A stretch of DNA of 15,009 bases from an uncultured Eubacteriales bacterium (GTDB lineage: Bacteria; Bacillota; Clostridia; Oscillospirales; Oscillospiraceae): positions 1 through 15,009 of the forward strand of contig USIH01000038.1 of NCBI GenBank assembly GCA_900554705.1, written 5' to 3'. The translations under genes were made by a program, and so were the position numbers. The stretch's first letter is position 1; each line of letters starts with the position of its first letter. Shown here piece after piece: positions 13,599 through 15,009 of the stretch. The notes beneath the pieces were generated by a model, which made no database searches, was not told the DNA's origin, and worked only from the letters and a program-made list of their open reading frames with translations.

Positions 13599-14353
13599 TA
13601 CTCCTCCGTTGCTGGTTTCTCTGCGTAAAAGTAAATTCTCTGTTCTCCCGAACGCGGCGGCTCCATGCGGCGGTCACCGAAGCAGCGAACCTTCGTAAAA
13701 CCGGCCTCTTGCAGCCAAAGGCAAAGCGTCTGCCGGTCATAGGCATATTCACAGTGCTGCTCAAAGCTGCGGCTCCACAGATCACCACGCCGTGAAAACA
13801 GGTCGATCCCATAATAGCAGCAGTTTTCTTCCGTATCGAAGTCCGCGCGCCAGACACAGTAGCTATCCTCATTTTCGTCCAGAAAGACCTGTCCGTCCAG
13901 CGCATACAGCTTCTCCGGCGTGTTGATGTCAAAAAGAAACACACCGCCGGACGAAAGCGCCTCAAAGACGCGGTGCAGCGTCTTTTTGCAGTCTTCCGGC
14001 TGCGTCAGATAGTTCAGGCTGTCGAGCAGGCAGAAAACCGCGTCCACGGGAACCGGAAGGCGCAGGCGCTGCATGGGCTGGTGGATGAAATAAGGGGCAC
14101 GGTCGCCCATGTCGGCCGCTTTTGCGGCGGCCTGTGTCAGCATTTCCTCGGAAATATCCGACGCGAGCACCTGATAGCCGCGCTGCGCAAGGAGCAAAGA
14201 CATAGAGCCGGTACCACACGCGAGGTCAAGCACGCTGTTCGGGCGCTTCCCCTCTTGGCGCAATACCGCCTCTAAAAAATCAAGCACCTGTGCATACGGG
14301 ATGTCGCCCGTCAGCCCGTCATAGGCGGCGGCAAGCGAATCGTAGGCCGTCAT
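13598..14353 (-). CDS. Class I SAM-dependent methyltransferase
   Basis: The 251-residue product has a Rossmann methyltransferase core. Motif I is VLDLACGTGS (41-50), the acidic residue binding the ribose is Asp66 in VLASDISEEML, and the post-I/II strand is PVDAVFCLLDSLNYL at about 106-120. The N-terminus YDSLAAAYDGLTGDIPY resembles YqeM-type proteins of Firmicutes. The substrate is unknown. The ATG at 14353 overlaps the stop of the YerC-like gene as ATGA, with AAGGAG just upstream, and its own stop overlaps the hslO start, so the three genes are tightly coupled. Many such methyltransferases act on small molecules or RNA; nothing in the sequence chooses between them. Confidence 0.9.
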   Translation of the reverse strand: MTAYDSLAAAYDGLTGDIPYAQVLDFLEAVLRQEGKRPNSVLDLACGTGSMSLLLAQRGYQVLASDISEEMLTQAAAKAADMGDRAPYFIHQPMQRLRLPVPVDAVFCLLDSLNYLTQPEDCKKTLHRVFEALSSGGVFLFDINTPEKLYALDGQVFLDENEDSYCVWRADFDTEENCCYYGIDLFSRRGDLWSRSFEQHCEYAYDRQTLCLWLQEAGFTKVRCFGDRRMEPPRSGEQRIYFYAEKPATEE

Positions 14354-14646
14354 TCCTTCTCCTTAAGGCGCTCAAAGATCATCTCATAGGATCCTTCGCC
14401 GTTGCAGAGGCTGCGGTTCACGCGGCTGATGGTCGCGGAGCTGGCATTCGTCTTCGCTAAAATGTCGTTGTAGATGAGTCCGGAATGGAGCATCCTTGCG
14501 ACCTCATAGCGCTGCTCGATCGCGTTGAGTTCCGCCTGCGTGCACAGATCGGTGAAAAAGCGGTGAAACTCTTCCGGCGTTTTCAGCTTTGTCAGCGCAG
14601 CATACAGCTCACAATTCGGATCCGAGCGCTTGTTTCGATTATTCAT
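14350..14646 (-). CDS. YerC/YecD family TrpR-related regulator
   Basis: This small 98-residue DNA-binding protein belongs to the TrpR superfamily. It shows FHRFFTDLCTQAELNAIEQRYEVARML (27-53), then the helix-turn-helix LIYNDILAKTNASSATISRVNRSL (57-80) and the family ending SYEMIFERLKEKE. Bacillus YerC is the closest family name I recognise; its ligand and targets are unclear. I chose the ATG at 14646 because the family match starts there and AGAGGTG lies about seven bases upstream; the frame stays open 30 codons further but crosses the promoter. It overlaps the methyltransferase start by four bases. Confidence 0.92.
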   Translation of the reverse strand: MNNRNKRSDPNCELYAALTKLKTPEEFHRFFTDLCTQAELNAIEQRYEVARMLHSGLIYNDILAKTNASSATISRVNRSLCNGEGSYEMIFERLKEKE

Positions 14647-14678
14647 ACGGTTCACCTCTCCGTCTTTGGTACACGGAC

Positions 14679-14707
14679 AGTATAGCACTTTCTTTTGCGA
14701 AAGTAAA
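14679..14707 (-). promoter_or_regulatory. Promoter of the yerC-like/methyltransferase/hslO operon with an inverted repeat in its spacer
   Basis: On the minus strand TTTACT (14702-14707) and TATACT (14679-14684) are 17 bases apart, with TG before the -10 (extended). The spacer holds a perfect inverted repeat, ACTTTC (14687-14692) and GAAAGT (14699-14704), separated by six bases, which reaches into the -35 box. A regulator bound there would block polymerase. Confidence 0.75.
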
Positions 14708-14727
14708 GAAGATTTTGCGCGGGCGGC

Positions 14728-14762
14728 AAAAAACACGGGGGAGCGGCATTACCGCTCCCCCG
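14728..14762 (-). terminator. Terminator of the SLH-domain gene
   Basis: An 11-bp G+C-rich stem (14736-14746 with 14752-14762, CGGGGGAGCGG) has a five-base loop and is followed on the minus strand by GTGTTTTTTG. It lies 14 bases past the stop codon and separates this gene from the downstream regulator operon. Confidence 0.93.
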
Positions 14763-14775
14763 CTCTTTTGGGGAA

Positions 14776-15009
14776 TTATTCGTAGAGAACCTTGTCGCAG
14801 AGGTTCATAATGACCTGCGCGACCTGCGCTCTGCTTGCATAGGACAGCGGGTCGATGGTCGTGTCGGACATACCGCGGATCAGACCGACGCCGACAGCCC
14901 ACTCGACATAGAGGTGTGCCCACGTGCTGATCTTGCCGGCGTCTTCGTAGCGATCCATGAAGACCTGATTCTTCAGGGTCATGTCTTCGCCGAGGAATTC
15001 GCAGTAGCG
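14776..15009 (-). CDS. SLH-domain surface protein (partial, C-terminal 77 residues)
   Basis: The frame enters from the right edge and stops at 14776. The visible 77 residues are one S-layer-homology repeat: VFMDRYEDAGKISTWAHLY, then VEWAVGVGLIRGMSDTTIDP and ASRAQVAQVIMNLCDK. The aspartate, WA and G-x-I-x-G positions and the terminal RAQVA helix are all as expected. SLH repeats usually come in threes and hold the protein to secondary cell-wall polymer, so this should be the last repeat of an exported protein. The N-terminal function is outside the window. A strong terminator follows. Confidence 0.9.
   Translation of the reverse strand, partial: RYCEFLGEDMTLKNQVFMDRYEDAGKISTWAHLYVEWAVGVGLIRGMSDTTIDPLSYASRAQVAQVIMNLCDKVLYE

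Overview
The window looks like chromosome from a fairly GC-rich clostridial Firmicute, most likely of the Oscillospiraceae/Ruminococcaceae type. This is an inference from strong GGAGG ribosome binding sites, consensus TTGACA/TATAAT promoters, the Tgt, QueA, DapA, Hsp33 and YerC-type proteins, an S-layer-homology (SLH) protein, and tRNA genes with encoded CCA ends. No species can be named from the sequence alone.

Left part (1-6265), core genes. tgt (cut by the window edge) and queA form a minus-strand operon for tRNA queuosine modification. dapA follows on the plus strand and shares a bidirectional terminator with a convergent minus-strand pair: a VTC-type polyphosphate polymerase domain protein and a DUF4956 membrane protein. 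Divergent from that pair is an OmpR-family response regulator overlapping its sensor histidine kinase.

Middle part (about 6350-11000), an accessory segment between two tRNA loci. A tRNA-Val(CAC) with its own promoter and terminator is followed at once by an A+T-rich block of about 170 bp made of small hairpins and bounded by perfect 10-bp inverted repeats. Next come an unassigned gene with uracil-DNA-glycosylase-like motifs and, convergent with it, a very long minus-strand reading frame. That frame encodes part of a phage/ICE-type polyvalent protein: a GNAT-like segment, a HEIGH metallopeptidase-like segment and a zeta-toxin-like P-loop kinase. It has no convincing start. Upstream it runs without a stop through the terminator hairpin of a tRNA operon and into tRNA-Cys, so it looks like a fragment of a mobile element stranded beside the tRNA genes.

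Right part (11002-15009). The minus-strand tRNA operon has the order Val(TAC)-Asp-Phe-Gly-Cys and a textbook promoter. Then come a plus-strand YcxB-like membrane protein gene and a convergent minus-strand operon: YerC/TrpR-family regulator, SAM methyltransferase, hslO (Hsp33). The window closes with the C-terminal end of an SLH-domain surface protein.

The novel material is concentrated in the middle segment: the hairpin element with terminal inverted repeats, the unassigned GESHH/HPSG protein and the polyvalent-protein fragment. The rest is ordinary housekeeping gene content.
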